From the NCBI RefSeq assembly GCF_032878875.1, contig NZ_CP118157.1, positions 3,038,001-3,102,000 on the forward strand: a stretch of DNA of 64,000 nt, written 5' to 3'. The translations under genes and the position numbers were made by a program. This document shows positions 1 to 8,991 of this stretch, in pieces. Under the pieces are notes generated by a model. That model ran no database searches and had not been told where the DNA came from. It worked only from the letters and a program-made list of their open reading frames with translations. The stretch comes from Microbacterium sp. AB. GTDB lineage: Bacteria; Actinomycetota; Actinomycetes; Actinomycetales; Microbacteriaceae. Each line of letters opens with the position of its first letter. Positions within the stretch are counted from its first letter, which is position 1.

Positions 1-492
1 CACTCCCCCGCTCGCGCCCGAGACGGCGACCGGACCGGTGCCGGGGACGAGCCCGTTGTGCTCCAGGCGGTGGATGGCGAGCGCCGCGGTGATCCCGGCG
101 GTGCCGAGTGCCATCGACTCCCAGTCGGTGAGCCCCGCGGGCAGCGGCACCGCCCAGTCGGCGGGGATGCGGAACCAGTCCGCGTAGCCGCCGTCATGGT
201 CTTCGTTCATGCCTTCGCCGGTCACGAGCACCCGGTCGCCCGGCCGGTACCGGGCGTCGCTCGAGTCAGCGACGACGCCGACGGCGTCGATCCCGCCCGT
301 CAGCGGGAAACGGCGCATCACCTTGCCGGCACCGGTGGCCGCCAGGGCATCCTTGTAGTTCACGCTCGAGTACGTCGTGCGCACGAGCAGCTCTCCCCCG
401 CCGATCGCGGCGACAGGGATCCGTTCCACTGCTCCCCACACGCGTGAGCCGTCGCTGTCGATGCGGAAGGCTCGGGCTGTCGCGGCGTTCAT
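1..492 (-). CDS. Acrylyl-CoA reductase / YhdH-family quinone oxidoreductase, partial
   Basis: Translating the minus strand from the ATG at 492 gives an open frame that runs off the left edge (about 163 residues seen). The sequence starts MNAATARAFRIDSDG and contains YSSVNYKDALAATG, then a GroES-like MDR region with RPGDRVLVTGEGMNEDHDGG and the start of the Rossmann domain (ALGTAGITAAL). This matches the zinc-free medium-chain reductases of the AcuI/YhdH family, which reduce acryloyl-CoA or quinones with NADPH. The ATG overlaps the stop of the upstream CoA transferase (ATGA), so it is the most distal gene visible in the operon. A CoA transferase next to an acyl-CoA reductase suggests a CoA-thioester degradation route. 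The substrate is inferred only; the C-terminus lies outside the window. Confidence 0.8.
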   Translation of the reverse strand, partial: MNAATARAFRIDSDGSRVWGAVERIPVAAIGGGELLVRTTYSSVNYKDALAATGAGKVMRRFPLTGGIDAVGVVADSSDARYRPGDRVLVTGEGMNEDHDGGYADWFRIPADWAVPLPAGLTDWESMALGTAGITAALAIHRLEHNGLVPGTGPVAVSGASGGV

Positions 493-1736
493 GCCGTCAC
501 TCCCCGGTGGACGCCCCCGAGCACGCCGTCTGCATGCAGCCGCGCGATGCGATCGTCGTCATAGCCGAGTTCCCGCAGGATGGCGATGTTGTCCTCGCCG
601 AGCAGGCGCGGTGCAGTGCGCACGGTCGCCGGGGTTTCGGAGAGCGCGATCGGCGGACCGACCAGCCGCAGGGTGCCGACGACCTCGTGGGTGGTCTCGG
701 CGATCAGCCCGTTGTGCAGCACCTGCGGATCGGCGAAGACCTCGGGGTATCCGTTCACGGGCGTCGCCAGCACGTCGTGCTCCTCGAGCCGTGCGATCGC
801 ATCGTCCAGAGAGTGTCGTGCGAAGGCTGCGCGGAGGATCGCGACGGCTTCGTGCTCATGCTCGATGACGCCGGCGACCGTCTGGAGACGCGGGTCGCCG
901 GTCACCTCGTCGGGCTCGCCGAGTGCCGAGGCGACCCGCCACCACTGGCGGTCGACGTAGTACTCGCCGACGAGGGCGACGTGACGCCCCTCCGCGGTCT
1001 CGTACACGCCGTACAGAGCGCTCTGGTGCGCGTGCGCGAGCGGGCTGATCGGCCGGGGGAAATCGCCGGCGGTGTTGAGGAACTCGGTGCCCTCCTGAAA
1101 ATGCACCGCGACCGAGGCGTTCAGCAGGCTCGTGTCCACGACCTGGCCGCGTCCGGTGCGCTCGCGCGCGGCGAGGGCGGTGAGGATGCCGATGGCGAAC
1201 TGCATCCCGGCGATGTAGTCGACGATCCAGGTGCCCGCCGGCACCGGCCCGGTCTCGGCATGGCCGGTCAGCGCGAGGAATCCGCCCATCGCCTGCAGAG
1301 CGAGGTCCTGACCGCGTCGATGCCGGTACGGTCCGGTGCGCCCGTAGCCGGAGGCGAAGGCCGAGATGATCCGCGGGTTGATCGCGGCGAGTTCCTCGTG
1401 GCCCAAGGCCAGCTTCTCCATCACGCCGGGGCGGAAGTTCGATGTCACGACATCCGCGGAGGCGACCAGCTCACGCACGATCGCGAGTCCGTCCGGCGAC
1501 TTCAGGTCGACGCTCACGCACTCCTTGTTGCGGTTGTTCGCCGCCCAGTGGTAGCTCATGCCGTTCTGGGTGATCCCCTGCCGACGACCGATGTCGCCGA
1601 GGCCGCTGTTCTCGATCTTGATCACCCGCGCGCCGAAGTCGGCGAGCACCTGGGTGGCCACGGGCCCCTGCAGCAGCTGGGTGAAGTCGAGGATCGTGAC
1701 GCCGTCGAGTGCTCCGGGGGCAACGGGCTCAGTCAT
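489..1736 (-). CDS. Family III CoA transferase (CaiB/BaiF type)
   Basis: The 415-residue product has the usual length for class III CoA transferases. Visible family features are the N-terminal LDFTQLLQGPVATQVLADFGA, KIENSGLGDIGR, the segment SVDLKSPDGLAIVRELVASA, NFRPGVMEKL, and the conserved Asp region VDYIAGMQFAIGIL that corresponds to the catalytic aspartate of formyl-CoA transferase. Such enzymes move CoA between carboxylic acids. The start overlaps the 3' end of livF by 8 bp and the stop overlaps the start of the reductase gene, so it is co-translated with the Liv transporter. It probably activates the imported acid; the donor and acceptor cannot be deduced. Confidence 0.88.
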   Translation of the reverse strand: MTEPVAPGALDGVTILDFTQLLQGPVATQVLADFGARVIKIENSGLGDIGRRQGITQNGMSYHWAANNRNKECVSVDLKSPDGLAIVRELVASADVVTSNFRPGVMEKLALGHEELAAINPRIISAFASGYGRTGPYRHRRGQDLALQAMGGFLALTGHAETGPVPAGTWIVDYIAGMQFAIGILTALAARERTGRGQVVDTSLLNASVAVHFQEGTEFLNTAGDFPRPISPLAHAHQSALYGVYETAEGRHVALVGEYYVDRQWWRVASALGEPDEVTGDPRLQTVAGVIEHEHEAVAILRAAFARHSLDDAIARLEEHDVLATPVNGYPEVFADPQVLHNGLIAETTHEVVGTLRLVGPPIALSETPATVRTAPRLLGEDNIAILRELGYDDDRIARLHADGVLGGVHRGVTA

Positions 1737-2460
1737 GCTCTTCCAATCCGAGGTACAGGTTCTTCACGCGCGGGTCGACGAGCAGCTCGGTCGAGCGGCC
1801 TTCGAGTGCGAGGCGTCCGAGGTCGAGGATGTAACCGCGATCCGAGTGCTCGAGCGCCTCGACGGCGTTCTGCTCGACCATGAGCACTGTGACACCCGTC
1901 TCGCGCACGATCTCGATGCGCTCGAAGACCTCGTCGACGTTGGTCGGCGAGAGCCCGGCCGACGGCTCGTCGAGCAGGAGGACGGACGGCGCGGTCATCA
2001 GAGCCCGTGCGATGCCGACCAGGCGTCGCTGACCGCCCGAGAGCGAGCCGGCCGGCTGCTTGCGCTTCTCGCCGAGGATCGGGAACCACTCGTACATCTG
2101 CGCGCGGCGCTCCGCGAGCGTCTTACGGGCACGGAACGCGCCCATGCGCAGGTTCTCCTCGACGCTCAGGTCGGCGTACACGTCGTCGCTCTGCGGCACG
2201 AAGCCGATGCCGTTGGCGCACAGGTCGTCGGCGCGATGACCCGTGACGTCGCGGCCGGCCACGGAGACGGTGCCGCCGGTCGTGCGTGCGAGACCGTAGA
2301 CGGCCTTCAGCAGGGTCGACTTGCCGGCGCCGTTCGGGCCGAGAATGCAGACGATCTCCTCGCGGGACACCGCCAGGTCGACGCCGTGCACGATGTCGAC
2401 GCCGCGCACGTAGCCGGCTTTCAGCCCCTGGATGTCGATGACGATGTCGGCGTCGGTCAT
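1729..2460 (-). CDS. livF: ABC transporter ATP-binding protein, LivF type
   Basis: An ABC ATPase of about 243 residues with Walker A GPNGAGKS, signature LSGGQRR, Walker B VLLLDEPSAGLSP and the H-loop region ending MVEQNAVEAL. The short form and the order next to LivG identify it as the LivF subunit of a branched-chain amino acid-type (HAAT) importer. The ATG at 2460 shares its A with the livG stop (TGATG) and has an AGGAGG-like ribosome site six bases away; a GTG at 2463 is possible but sits too close to that site. It energises uptake through LivH/LivM at the cytoplasmic face. Confidence 0.92.
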   Translation of the reverse strand: MTDADIVIDIQGLKAGYVRGVDIVHGVDLAVSREEIVCILGPNGAGKSTLLKAVYGLARTTGGTVSVAGRDVTGHRADDLCANGIGFVPQSDDVYADLSVEENLRMGAFRARKTLAERRAQMYEWFPILGEKRKQPAGSLSGGQRRLVGIARALMTAPSVLLLDEPSAGLSPTNVDEVFERIEIVRETGVTVLMVEQNAVEALEHSDRGYILDLGRLALEGRSTELLVDPRVKNLYLGLEEHD

Positions 2461-3236
2461 CACGCCCTCCTCTTTCCGATGTAGGCGTCGATGACGCGCT
2501 GGTCGGCGGTGACCTCGGCGGGCGTGCCCGTCGAGATGACCGCCCCGCGATCGAGCACGACGACGCGCTGGGCGATCTGCATGACGCGGGGGAGGTCGTG
2601 CTCGACCAGGAGAACCGTGCCGCCGTCGGCGACGAAGGCGTTCACGTAGCGCATCATGTCTTCGCGGATCGACGGGTTCACGCCCGCGAACGGCTCGTCG
2701 AGCAGCAGTGCGGTGGGCTCCGCCATGAGGGCGCGGGCGAACTCGACCAGCTTGCGCTGGCCGCCCGACAGCTTCCCGACCGGGATGTGCGCGACGGGGG
2801 TGAGCCCGACGCGCTCGAGCTCGGCCAGCGCGCGCTCGCGGTCGGCGACGAGATCGCGGCGCGAGCGGAAGGGGCGCAGGGTCGAGGCGGCGAGGCCGAT
2901 GCGCCCCGCCGGGAGGGTTCCGACGAGCAGGTTGTCAACAGCATCCAGGTCGTTGAACAGCCGCGTGAGCTGGAACGTACGCACGAGACCCAGCCGGGCA
3001 CGCTTGTGTGCGGGCAGCGCCTGCACCGCGCGTCCGTCGAACTCGATCGTGCCGGTGTCGCCGGAGACGAAGCCCGAGACGAGGTCGAAGAGCGTGGTCT
3101 TGCCCGCGCCGTTCGGTCCGATCAGTGCCGTGACCTCGCCGCGCGGAACCTCAAACGATTCGACGTCCACGGCCGTGAAGCCGCCGAACGTCTTGCGCAG
3201 GCCGCGCGCCGCGAGGATCGGGGATCGCGTGCTCAT
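2460..3236 (-). CDS. livG: ABC transporter ATP-binding protein, LivG type
   Basis: A 258-residue ABC ATPase starting MSTRSPILAARGLRKTF. Walker A is GPNGAGKTT, the signature is LSGGQRKLVEF, Walker B is ALLLDEPFAGVNP, and the tail reads LLVEHDLPRVMQ, as in LivG. The C-terminal extension after Walker B (TPAEVTADQRVIDAYIG) is the usual LivG ending. The start was chosen because the ATG overlaps the livM stop (ATGA). The open frame upstream of it on the same strand is only the livM gene read in another frame. It pairs with LivF as the ATPase heterodimer of the importer. Confidence 0.92.
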   Translation of the reverse strand: MSTRSPILAARGLRKTFGGFTAVDVESFEVPRGEVTALIGPNGAGKTTLFDLVSGFVSGDTGTIEFDGRAVQALPAHKRARLGLVRTFQLTRLFNDLDAVDNLLVGTLPAGRIGLAASTLRPFRSRRDLVADRERALAELERVGLTPVAHIPVGKLSGGQRKLVEFARALMAEPTALLLDEPFAGVNPSIREDMMRYVNAFVADGGTVLLVEHDLPRVMQIAQRVVVLDRGAVISTGTPAEVTADQRVIDAYIGKRRA

Positions 3237-4351
3237 ACGGCACCTCCAGAGGCGAGCGCCTTGGCGCGCGTGCCGAGCACGCCCTGCGGGCGGAAGACGA
3301 ACAAGGCGGTGAGGAGCACTCCCACCAGCACGTAGCGGGCGGATGCCGCGGCTGTGCTCGACCCGAAGAGGTCGTTGATGAGGTTGCCGGCCTGCGTGTA
3401 CAGCACCCAGAACACGACCCCGCCGACGATGGGGCCGAGTGCGGTGCCGGCGCCGCCGATGATCATGACGGTGAACACGAAGAACGTGATGTCGGCGACG
3501 AAGATGTCGGGGTTGACCTGGGAGAGCTGGAACGCGAAGAACACGCCCGCGAGCCCGCCGATGCCTCCGCCGATCACAAGGCTCTGCAGCTTCACCGCGG
3601 CCGGGTTCTTGCCGAGCGAGCGCACACCCGACTCGTCGTCGCGCACGGCGCGAGCGAGGATCGCCCATCGGCTGCGCAGCAGATAGGTCGTGAGCAGCAC
3701 GGCGAGAGCGACGCCGAGCCAGATGAGCACGAAGAGCCACAGCTGATAGGCGGTGACGTCCAGATCATCGGCGAGGTCGTCGATGAACGGCGGGCGGATG
3801 TCTTGGATGACTGTGGAGTACCCGAGCACGCCGTAAACGCCGCCGGTGATCTCCGACCCTTCGCGCAGCGCGACGCGGATGAGCTCGGCGGCGGCGATCA
3901 TGATGATCGCGAAGTAGTCGCCTCGCACACGCAGGGTGGGCAGGGCGAACAGTGCGCCGAGCGCACCGGTGACGATGATCGCGATGATCATCGCGAGCCA
4001 GAGCGGCGCGTATCCGCCCGACTCGACCGAGCCTTCGCCCATGCGATGCGGAATGAGGATGACGGTGATGTACGACCCGCACGCGAGGAAGCCGACGTAG
4101 CCGAAGTTCATGAGGCCGCCCAGCGTGTACTGGACGTTGAGACCGGCAGCGGCGATCGAGTACACGCCCGCCATCGTGAGCACGGGCAGGACCGCGGCGA
4201 GCGAGTTGCCTCCGAACCCCGCCGACGCCACGATCCACAGCACAGAGGCCACGACGAGGGCCGCGCCGATGACGCCGCGCAGGTGCCGTCGGAGCCAGGA
4301 CGGCCGTGAGACCGGCGCCTCGGCGCGGGTGGTGGGGGATGCAGTGGTCAT
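3233..4351 (-). CDS. livM: Branched-chain amino acid-type ABC permease LivM
   Basis: A 372-residue integral membrane protein. A cytoplasmic N-terminus (about 30 residues) is followed by some nine to ten hydrophobic segments. Family hallmarks include AAGLNVQYTLGGLMNFGYVGFL near residue 75, RVRGDYFAIIMIAAAE, and the C-terminal FFAFQLSQVNPDIF ... VMIIGGAGTALGPIVGG. It forms the translocation channel with LivH. The start ATG overlaps the livH stop (ATGA) and the stop overlaps the livG start, so the subunits are translationally coupled. Relatives transport branched-chain amino acids, urea, amides or aromatic acids, so the substrate remains open. Confidence 0.92.
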   Translation of the reverse strand: MTTASPTTRAEAPVSRPSWLRRHLRGVIGAALVVASVLWIVASAGFGGNSLAAVLPVLTMAGVYSIAAAGLNVQYTLGGLMNFGYVGFLACGSYITVILIPHRMGEGSVESGGYAPLWLAMIIAIIVTGALGALFALPTLRVRGDYFAIIMIAAAELIRVALREGSEITGGVYGVLGYSTVIQDIRPPFIDDLADDLDVTAYQLWLFVLIWLGVALAVLLTTYLLRSRWAILARAVRDDESGVRSLGKNPAAVKLQSLVIGGGIGGLAGVFFAFQLSQVNPDIFVADITFFVFTVMIIGGAGTALGPIVGGVVFWVLYTQAGNLINDLFGSSTAAASARYVLVGVLLTALFVFRPQGVLGTRAKALASGGAV

Positions 4352-5229
4352 GAGACGCGCGCCTTCCGGCCGAAGATGCCCTGCGGGCGCACCAGCAGGA
4401 TCACGATCATGGCGATGAGAGCGACGGCGATGCGCAGATCGGCGTGCTCGCTGACGTAGGGGATGAGCATCGCCATCTGGCTCACGAAGCCGATGACGAA
4501 TCCACCGACGGCCGCTCCCACGAAGGTGCCGAGACCGCCGAGGATCGCTCCGGCGAACAGGTAGAGCAGGAGCTGGAAGCCCATGTCCCAGTAGACGAGC
4601 TGGGTGAGGGCGAGGGCGAGACCGCCGACTCCGGCGAGACCGGCGGCGATTCCCCAGGTGAGGCGGATCGTACGGGCGCGGTTCACTCCCGACACCTCGG
4701 CGAGAGGCCCGTTCGACGCGAGGGCGATGATCGCCCGCCCCCGCCATGTGCGGGAGAGGAACAGCCCCGCTCCGACGAGTGCGATGACGCCGATCGCCAC
4801 CGCGATCGCACCCGCAGGGGTGATCTGAAGCCCCAGGATGGGCTGCACCTGCTGCGGCGGGATCGGCAGCCGCAGGGGCGACGGTCCGACGATGCCGAGC
4901 AGCAGGTAACGGAAGATCATCGAGAAGCCGAGCGAGACCACGAGGATCGTCGTCGGGGTGGACCCGCGGCGGGCCAGCGGAGCGAGAACCAGGCCGTTGA
5001 GGCAGATGCCGACGAGGATCACCACGGCGATCCCGATCGCGACGCCCAGCGGCAGGGGCAGGGCGACGACCGAGGTGAGGGCGACGGCGAGGGTCGCCCC
5101 GATCGTCGCCATGTCGCCGTGGGCGAAGTTGAACGTGCGCGTCACCGAGAAGATCAGTGACACGCCCGAGGCGAGCAGGGCGATGATCACTCCGAAGAGG
5201 ATTCCGTTGGAGAGCTGTTCGATGACCAT
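4348..5229 (-). CDS. livH: Branched-chain amino acid-type ABC permease LivH
   Basis: The 293-residue permease has about eight hydrophobic segments and the LivH signatures TRTFNFAHGDMATIGA near the N-terminus and LFLSRTWRGRAIIALASN in the middle, followed by AGAILGGLGTFVGAAVGG. It is the second membrane subunit of the importer. It lies 11 bp downstream of the M24 peptidase gene and overlaps livM by four bases. Length and motif order are standard, with no sign of damage. Confidence 0.92.
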   Translation of the reverse strand: MVIEQLSNGILFGVIIALLASGVSLIFSVTRTFNFAHGDMATIGATLAVALTSVVALPLPLGVAIGIAVVILVGICLNGLVLAPLARRGSTPTTILVVSLGFSMIFRYLLLGIVGPSPLRLPIPPQQVQPILGLQITPAGAIAVAIGVIALVGAGLFLSRTWRGRAIIALASNGPLAEVSGVNRARTIRLTWGIAAGLAGVGGLALALTQLVYWDMGFQLLLYLFAGAILGGLGTFVGAAVGGFVIGFVSQMAMLIPYVSEHADLRIAVALIAMIVILLVRPQGIFGRKARVS

Positions 5230-5240
5230 TTCCCCACCGT

Positions 5241-6521
5241 CTATCGGGGTGCCACCGAGACGAGCTCGCGCGCGAGCGGCGAGAGCACCTCGGCCCCGGT
5301 CTCGGTGACGAGCACGAGATCTTCGATCATGATCGACCCCACGTCATTGCCGTAGAACGGGGTCTCGATGGCGAGCACCATCCCCGTCTGGAGCGGTCGG
5401 GTCTCGTGGCGGCCGAGGAACGGCGGCTCCTCGTGGAACGTGTCCATTCCGACGGAGTGGCCGAAGTGCCCGCGGTTGTAGTTGGGGTAGCCGTGGCGGC
5501 GCACCCGGCCCTCCGCTGCGGCGAAGACCTCGCTCGGCAGCGCGCCGGGGCGCACGGCCAGCAACGCAGCGTCGTGCGCGGCCTTGAGCGTCTCGTGCAG
5601 CGCACGAGCCTGCGGCGCGGGCTCGCCGTAAGCGAAGGTGCGACCGTGATCGCTGCGATAGCCGAGCACCGTGGTTCCGCAGTCGAACTTGATGAGGTCT
5701 CCCCTGGCGAGCCCGCCGGTCTGGGCGGCATTGATGTTCGCGGCCTTGCCGAAGGCCGGCAGCACCCAGAACGTGGAGAACCCGGCGTACTTGGAGTCGG
5801 TGCGGGCATGGCGGGCGGCGCCCTCGACGAAGCCCGAGTGGAGGTCGACGATTCCGGCACCGTCGAACGCGCCGGCCACGGCATGGAGCATTCCGGCGTC
5901 GGCTAGCTCCGACGCGGCCTGGAGGCGCGCGATCTCGTAGTCGAACTTGATCACGCGGACCTCGTACATGCCGTCGGTGAAGTCGATCCACTCGACGTCA
6001 GGAGCGACGCGGCGCAGGCGGAGGTACGCGTCGTGCGTCATGTGCTGCAGGTCGCAGCCGACACGGCCGCGGGTGATTCCGTAGGAGCGCAGCACGTCCG
6101 CGAGAGCCCGATCGATCGCCTCCTCCGACCACTGGGCCGGCCGCTCCTCGGGGGTGCGCCGCGCGTCCTGGATCTGAGCCAGCGACGCGGGCTCCACCCA
6201 CATCGGGTAGGAGAAGACGGCGGTGCCTGCGGCTGCAGCCTCGGCGGCGTCCTCGGCATCCCCCAGGACAAGCGCGGGGGCACGGGATTCGTCGGCGCTC
6301 ACGGCGGCGAAGATCTTGCCGTGCATGCGCCACCAGGTGGAGAGGAAGTAGCTCTCGTACCCGCTGACGTAGTGGACGTTCGAGGGGGTGAACGCCACGT
6401 ACGCCTGCAGCCCGGCGGACTGCAGCGCAGCGCGGATCCGCTGCAGCTGCTCGGTGCGGTCGCCCGCGGTGGGGACGAGGTCATTCGCCCCCACCGCGGC
6501 GCGGACGGGAAGAAGGCTCAC
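5241..6521 (-). CDS. M24-family metallopeptidase (Xaa-Pro aminopeptidase/creatinase fold)
   Basis: About 426 residues with an N-terminal creatinase-type domain and a C-terminal pita-bread M24 domain. Metal ligands are visible as the pair of aspartates spaced by ten residues in DCGTTVLGYRSD, the histidine in GHFGHSVGMDTFHEE, and glutamates in AIETPFYG and MIEDLVLV. The GTG start at 6521 overlaps the stop of the binding-protein gene (GTGA); no good ribosome site is seen, so the start is less sure. Members hydrolyse Xaa-Pro bonds or C-N bonds in creatine-like compounds. Its position between the binding protein and permease genes suggests it acts on the imported substrate, perhaps an amide or dipeptide. 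Confidence 0.85.
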   Translation of the reverse strand: MSLLPVRAAVGANDLVPTAGDRTEQLQRIRAALQSAGLQAYVAFTPSNVHYVSGYESYFLSTWWRMHGKIFAAVSADESRAPALVLGDAEDAAEAAAAGTAVFSYPMWVEPASLAQIQDARRTPEERPAQWSEEAIDRALADVLRSYGITRGRVGCDLQHMTHDAYLRLRRVAPDVEWIDFTDGMYEVRVIKFDYEIARLQAASELADAGMLHAVAGAFDGAGIVDLHSGFVEGAARHARTDSKYAGFSTFWVLPAFGKAANINAAQTGGLARGDLIKFDCGTTVLGYRSDHGRTFAYGEPAPQARALHETLKAAHDAALLAVRPGALPSEVFAAAEGRVRRHGYPNYNRGHFGHSVGMDTFHEEPPFLGRHETRPLQTGMVLAIETPFYGNDVGSIMIEDLVLVTETGAEVLSPLARELVSVAPR

Positions 6522-7744
6522 TCGCCGCCCACGATCGTCTCGATGGTGGTGAGGCCCTCCGCGGAGAACTGCCACACCTCGTAGACGGGACGCACGGGGT
6601 CGCCGTCTTCGTTGAACTCGACAGCGCCGGTGGCCCCGTCGTACGCCAGGCTCTCGCCGTCGAGCGCAAGCGCGATGCACTCCTCGGCGATGCAGGAGGT
6701 GCCCTCGGGGTCGGTGACGTTGGCGATCTCGTCGACGAGGTCGGTGCCCTCCTGTTCGGCGCGGATGCCGGCGAGGATCTCGATCCACGTGGCGTCGTAA
6801 GCCTGGGCGGCGAACGAGCCGGGCGCCTTCCCGAGGTTCTCCTCGAACGCGGCTGCGAACGCGTCGTTCGCCTCACCTGTCGGGCTGCCCGTGCCGATAC
6901 CACGCCATGTGTAGAGAGCAGATGGGTCGCTCGCCAGCGCGAGCGAAGGGAAGTCGGCGGAGCGGAAGCCATCGCCCATGTACCACTGGCGCTCGAGCAG
7001 CCCGCGCTGCGCCGCGTCGTTGACGATCGCGGCGCTGGTGTCTTCGAGTCCGATGAGAACGATCGCGGGGGCGTCCGTCGCGGCGAGACGCTGCGTCTCC
7101 GCGGCGAAGGTGCGAGCGGCCGGGTCGTAGCCGATCTCGGCGTCGATCTCCCCGCCGAGTTCCTCGTAGGCCTCGACGAAGGTCGACACGATCGGCTGCC
7201 CGTAGTTGTCGTTGATGCCGAGCACAGCCGCAGACGTGTTGCCATCGTCCCAGACCAGCTGCGCGAGCGCGCGGCCCTGCTCCGACGAGGAGGCCGCGGT
7301 GCGGTAGAAGTAGCCGCCGTCGTCGTAGTCCGACAGCTGCGGGCTGGTGCACGCAGGCGCCATCATGGGGACCTCCGACTGTGCGGCGATGTCGACGACC
7401 GAGAGGCACACGGTGGTCGACACGTCACCGACGATGCCTTGGACCCCGTCGCCGATGAGGGTCTGAATCGCGGTCTGCGCGATCGACGGGTCGGTTCCCG
7501 AGTCCTGCACCTCGAGAGTGACGGCGACGTCACCGGATTCGTTGGCGAGGTCGACCGCGAGCTGCGCGGCCTCGAGCGTGCTGGCGCCCAGCGCCGCGAG
7601 GTCGCCCGTCTGGGGCAGGAGCGCGCCGAGGGTGACCTCCGGCGTGCCGTCGGATCCCTCCGACGTGGCGCCGGAACAGCCCGTGAGCAGGAGAGCGGCG
7701 ACGCCGAGGGCGCCGATGCCGCTGAGGACAGCCTTCTTGTGCAT
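6518..7744 (-). CDS. ABC transporter substrate-binding lipoprotein (LivK/Leu-Ile-Val type)
   Basis: The 408-residue protein begins MHKKAVLSGIGALGVAALLL with lipobox LLTGC, so it is exported and lipid-anchored at Cys-23. The mature part is a type I periplasmic-binding fold: VTLGALLPQTGDLAALG, NESGDVAVTLEVQDSGTD, QTLIGDGVQGIVGDVST and MAPACTSPQLSDYD. The ATG at 7744 has AAAGGA eight bases upstream. It is the first gene of the transport operon and captures the substrate outside the membrane. LivK-type proteins bind amino acids, amides or aromatic acids; specificity cannot be read from the sequence. Confidence 0.9.
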   Translation of the reverse strand: MHKKAVLSGIGALGVAALLLTGCSGATSEGSDGTPEVTLGALLPQTGDLAALGASTLEAAQLAVDLANESGDVAVTLEVQDSGTDPSIAQTAIQTLIGDGVQGIVGDVSTTVCLSVVDIAAQSEVPMMAPACTSPQLSDYDDGGYFYRTAASSSEQGRALAQLVWDDGNTSAAVLGINDNYGQPIVSTFVEAYEELGGEIDAEIGYDPAARTFAAETQRLAATDAPAIVLIGLEDTSAAIVNDAAQRGLLERQWYMGDGFRSADFPSLALASDPSALYTWRGIGTGSPTGEANDAFAAAFEENLGKAPGSFAAQAYDATWIEILAGIRAEQEGTDLVDEIANVTDPEGTSCIAEECIALALDGESLAYDGATGAVEFNEDGDPVRPVYEVWQFSAEGLTTIETIVGGE

Positions 7745-7871
7745 GGATCGATTCCTTTCGAATCGCAAGTGCATTGCTGTGAGAGGTGGCGCGTGCCGGA
7801 GGGATTCGGGTCTTCCGGCGGGGGAGCTGAGGCGCCGTTCCTCCGCGTCGAAGCGACCGTAGATCAGACTT

Positions 7872-7890
7872 CGATACCCGTCCAATATCG
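7872..7890 (-). promoter_or_regulatory. Candidate LysR-type box upstream of the transport operon
   Basis: A 19-bp inverted repeat, CGATA-N9-TATCG, lies about 128 bp upstream of the binding-protein start. It contains an exact T-N11-A spacing (T at 7875, A at 7887), the core of LysR-type operator sites. The gene immediately upstream encodes a LysR regulator on the same strand. That this site controls the operon is inference. Confidence 0.45.
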
Positions 7891-8013
7891 ACACGGGATC
7901 ACACGATTCTGTTTGGATATAGCCGTGCGTCGGCGGCTCAGAACGACCCTGATGGCAGCGTCAGCGGCTCGCTAGGCAACATGCGTGAAACACAAAGTTC
8001 AACGTCGCGGTGG

Positions 8014-8907
8014 TCAAAACGGCCAGAGTGGGCGCAGCGGCTGCGTCGGCATGGCATCGAGGACCATCTGCGCCGGGCGCGTGAGACGGTCGGCGCGCGC
8101 CGCGATCGCCAACGGAAGCGTCGCGTTCTCACGAAGACGGAGATAGGTGACTCCAGGTGGGGTCAGCCGCCGGGCGGACTCCGGCACGATGCTCACACCG
8201 ACGCCCAGCGCGACGAGACCGACCATGGTGGTCACGTGCGGAGCGGGCACGGTCGGCTGGAACTCGACGCCGTGCGCGTGGAACAGCGCCGCGACGCGAT
8301 CCCAGTAGCCCGGCCCCTCCGACCTTTCGAAGAAGACGATGTCAGCACCGACGAGGTCTTCGACCGAGATGTCGGCGCGCGCGGCGAACGGACTGCTCGA
8401 CCCGACCGCCACGACGAAACGCTCAAGCCACACCGTCTGCGTCGCCAGTCCGTGCGTCGCCGGCGGACGCAAGAGCCCGAGCTGTATATCGCCGAAACGC
8501 AACGCCTCGATGAGCTCGGTGGTCTCGAGCTCATCGACCTGCAGCTGCACGTTCGGCACCACCGCGCGCGCCTGCTCGAGCACACGTGGTACCGCCTCGT
8601 AGAACGCCGAGCCGACGGCGGCGATCCTCACGACGCCCTGCACTCCGGTTCGCAGACCCCTCGCCACCGCTCGAGTGCGTTCCGCCGAAGAGACGACACG
8701 GCGCGCTTGGGCGACCAGCTCGGCGCCGGCCATCGTGAGTTCGACGCGATGACTGCTGCGGTCGAACAGTTCGAGCCCCAGTTCGGCTTCGAGCTTCTGG
8801 ATGCGCTTGGTCAGCGGGGGTTGAGCGATGCCGAGCCGAGCGGCAGCGCGTCCGAAGTGCAGCTCGTCGGCGAGGACGACGATGCATTCCAGGTCTCTCA
8901 GTTCCAT
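8014..8907 (-). CDS. LysR-family transcriptional regulator
   Basis: The 297-residue protein has the N-terminal winged HTH (RDLECIVVLADELHFGRAAA, then RLGIAQPPLTKRIQKLEAEL and LFDRSSHRVELT) and a C-terminal effector domain with VRIAAVGSAFYEAVP and DIQLGLLRPPATHGLA. The ATG at 8907 is preceded by AAGGGG at suitable distance; a GTG one codon upstream is also possible. It sits upstream of the Liv/CoA-transferase operon in the same direction, unlike the divergent arrangement common for LysR genes. It probably senses the transported compound or its CoA derivative and acts at the inverted repeat at 7872-7890. Confidence 0.9.
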   Translation of the reverse strand: MELRDLECIVVLADELHFGRAAARLGIAQPPLTKRIQKLEAELGLELFDRSSHRVELTMAGAELVAQARRVVSSAERTRAVARGLRTGVQGVVRIAAVGSAFYEAVPRVLEQARAVVPNVQLQVDELETTELIEALRFGDIQLGLLRPPATHGLATQTVWLERFVVAVGSSSPFAARADISVEDLVGADIVFFERSEGPGYWDRVAALFHAHGVEFQPTVPAPHVTTMVGLVALGVGVSIVPESARRLTPPGVTYLRLRENATLPLAIAARADRLTRPAQMVLDAMPTQPLRPLWPF

Positions 8908-8991
8908 CACTCACCCCTTGCGGACATTCCACTGTACGACCGCCCCGCGCGGCGCGGCGTGCCGCTGCGAGCTCGGTTCAGGAGGTGCGTG

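Noticed and set aside
444..1883. Long plus-strand open frames opposite the CoA-transferase and Liv genes
   Set aside because: They are antisense shadows produced by very high G+C; the products are Arg/Pro/His-rich and match no family, while the minus-strand frames show clear motifs and coupled starts.
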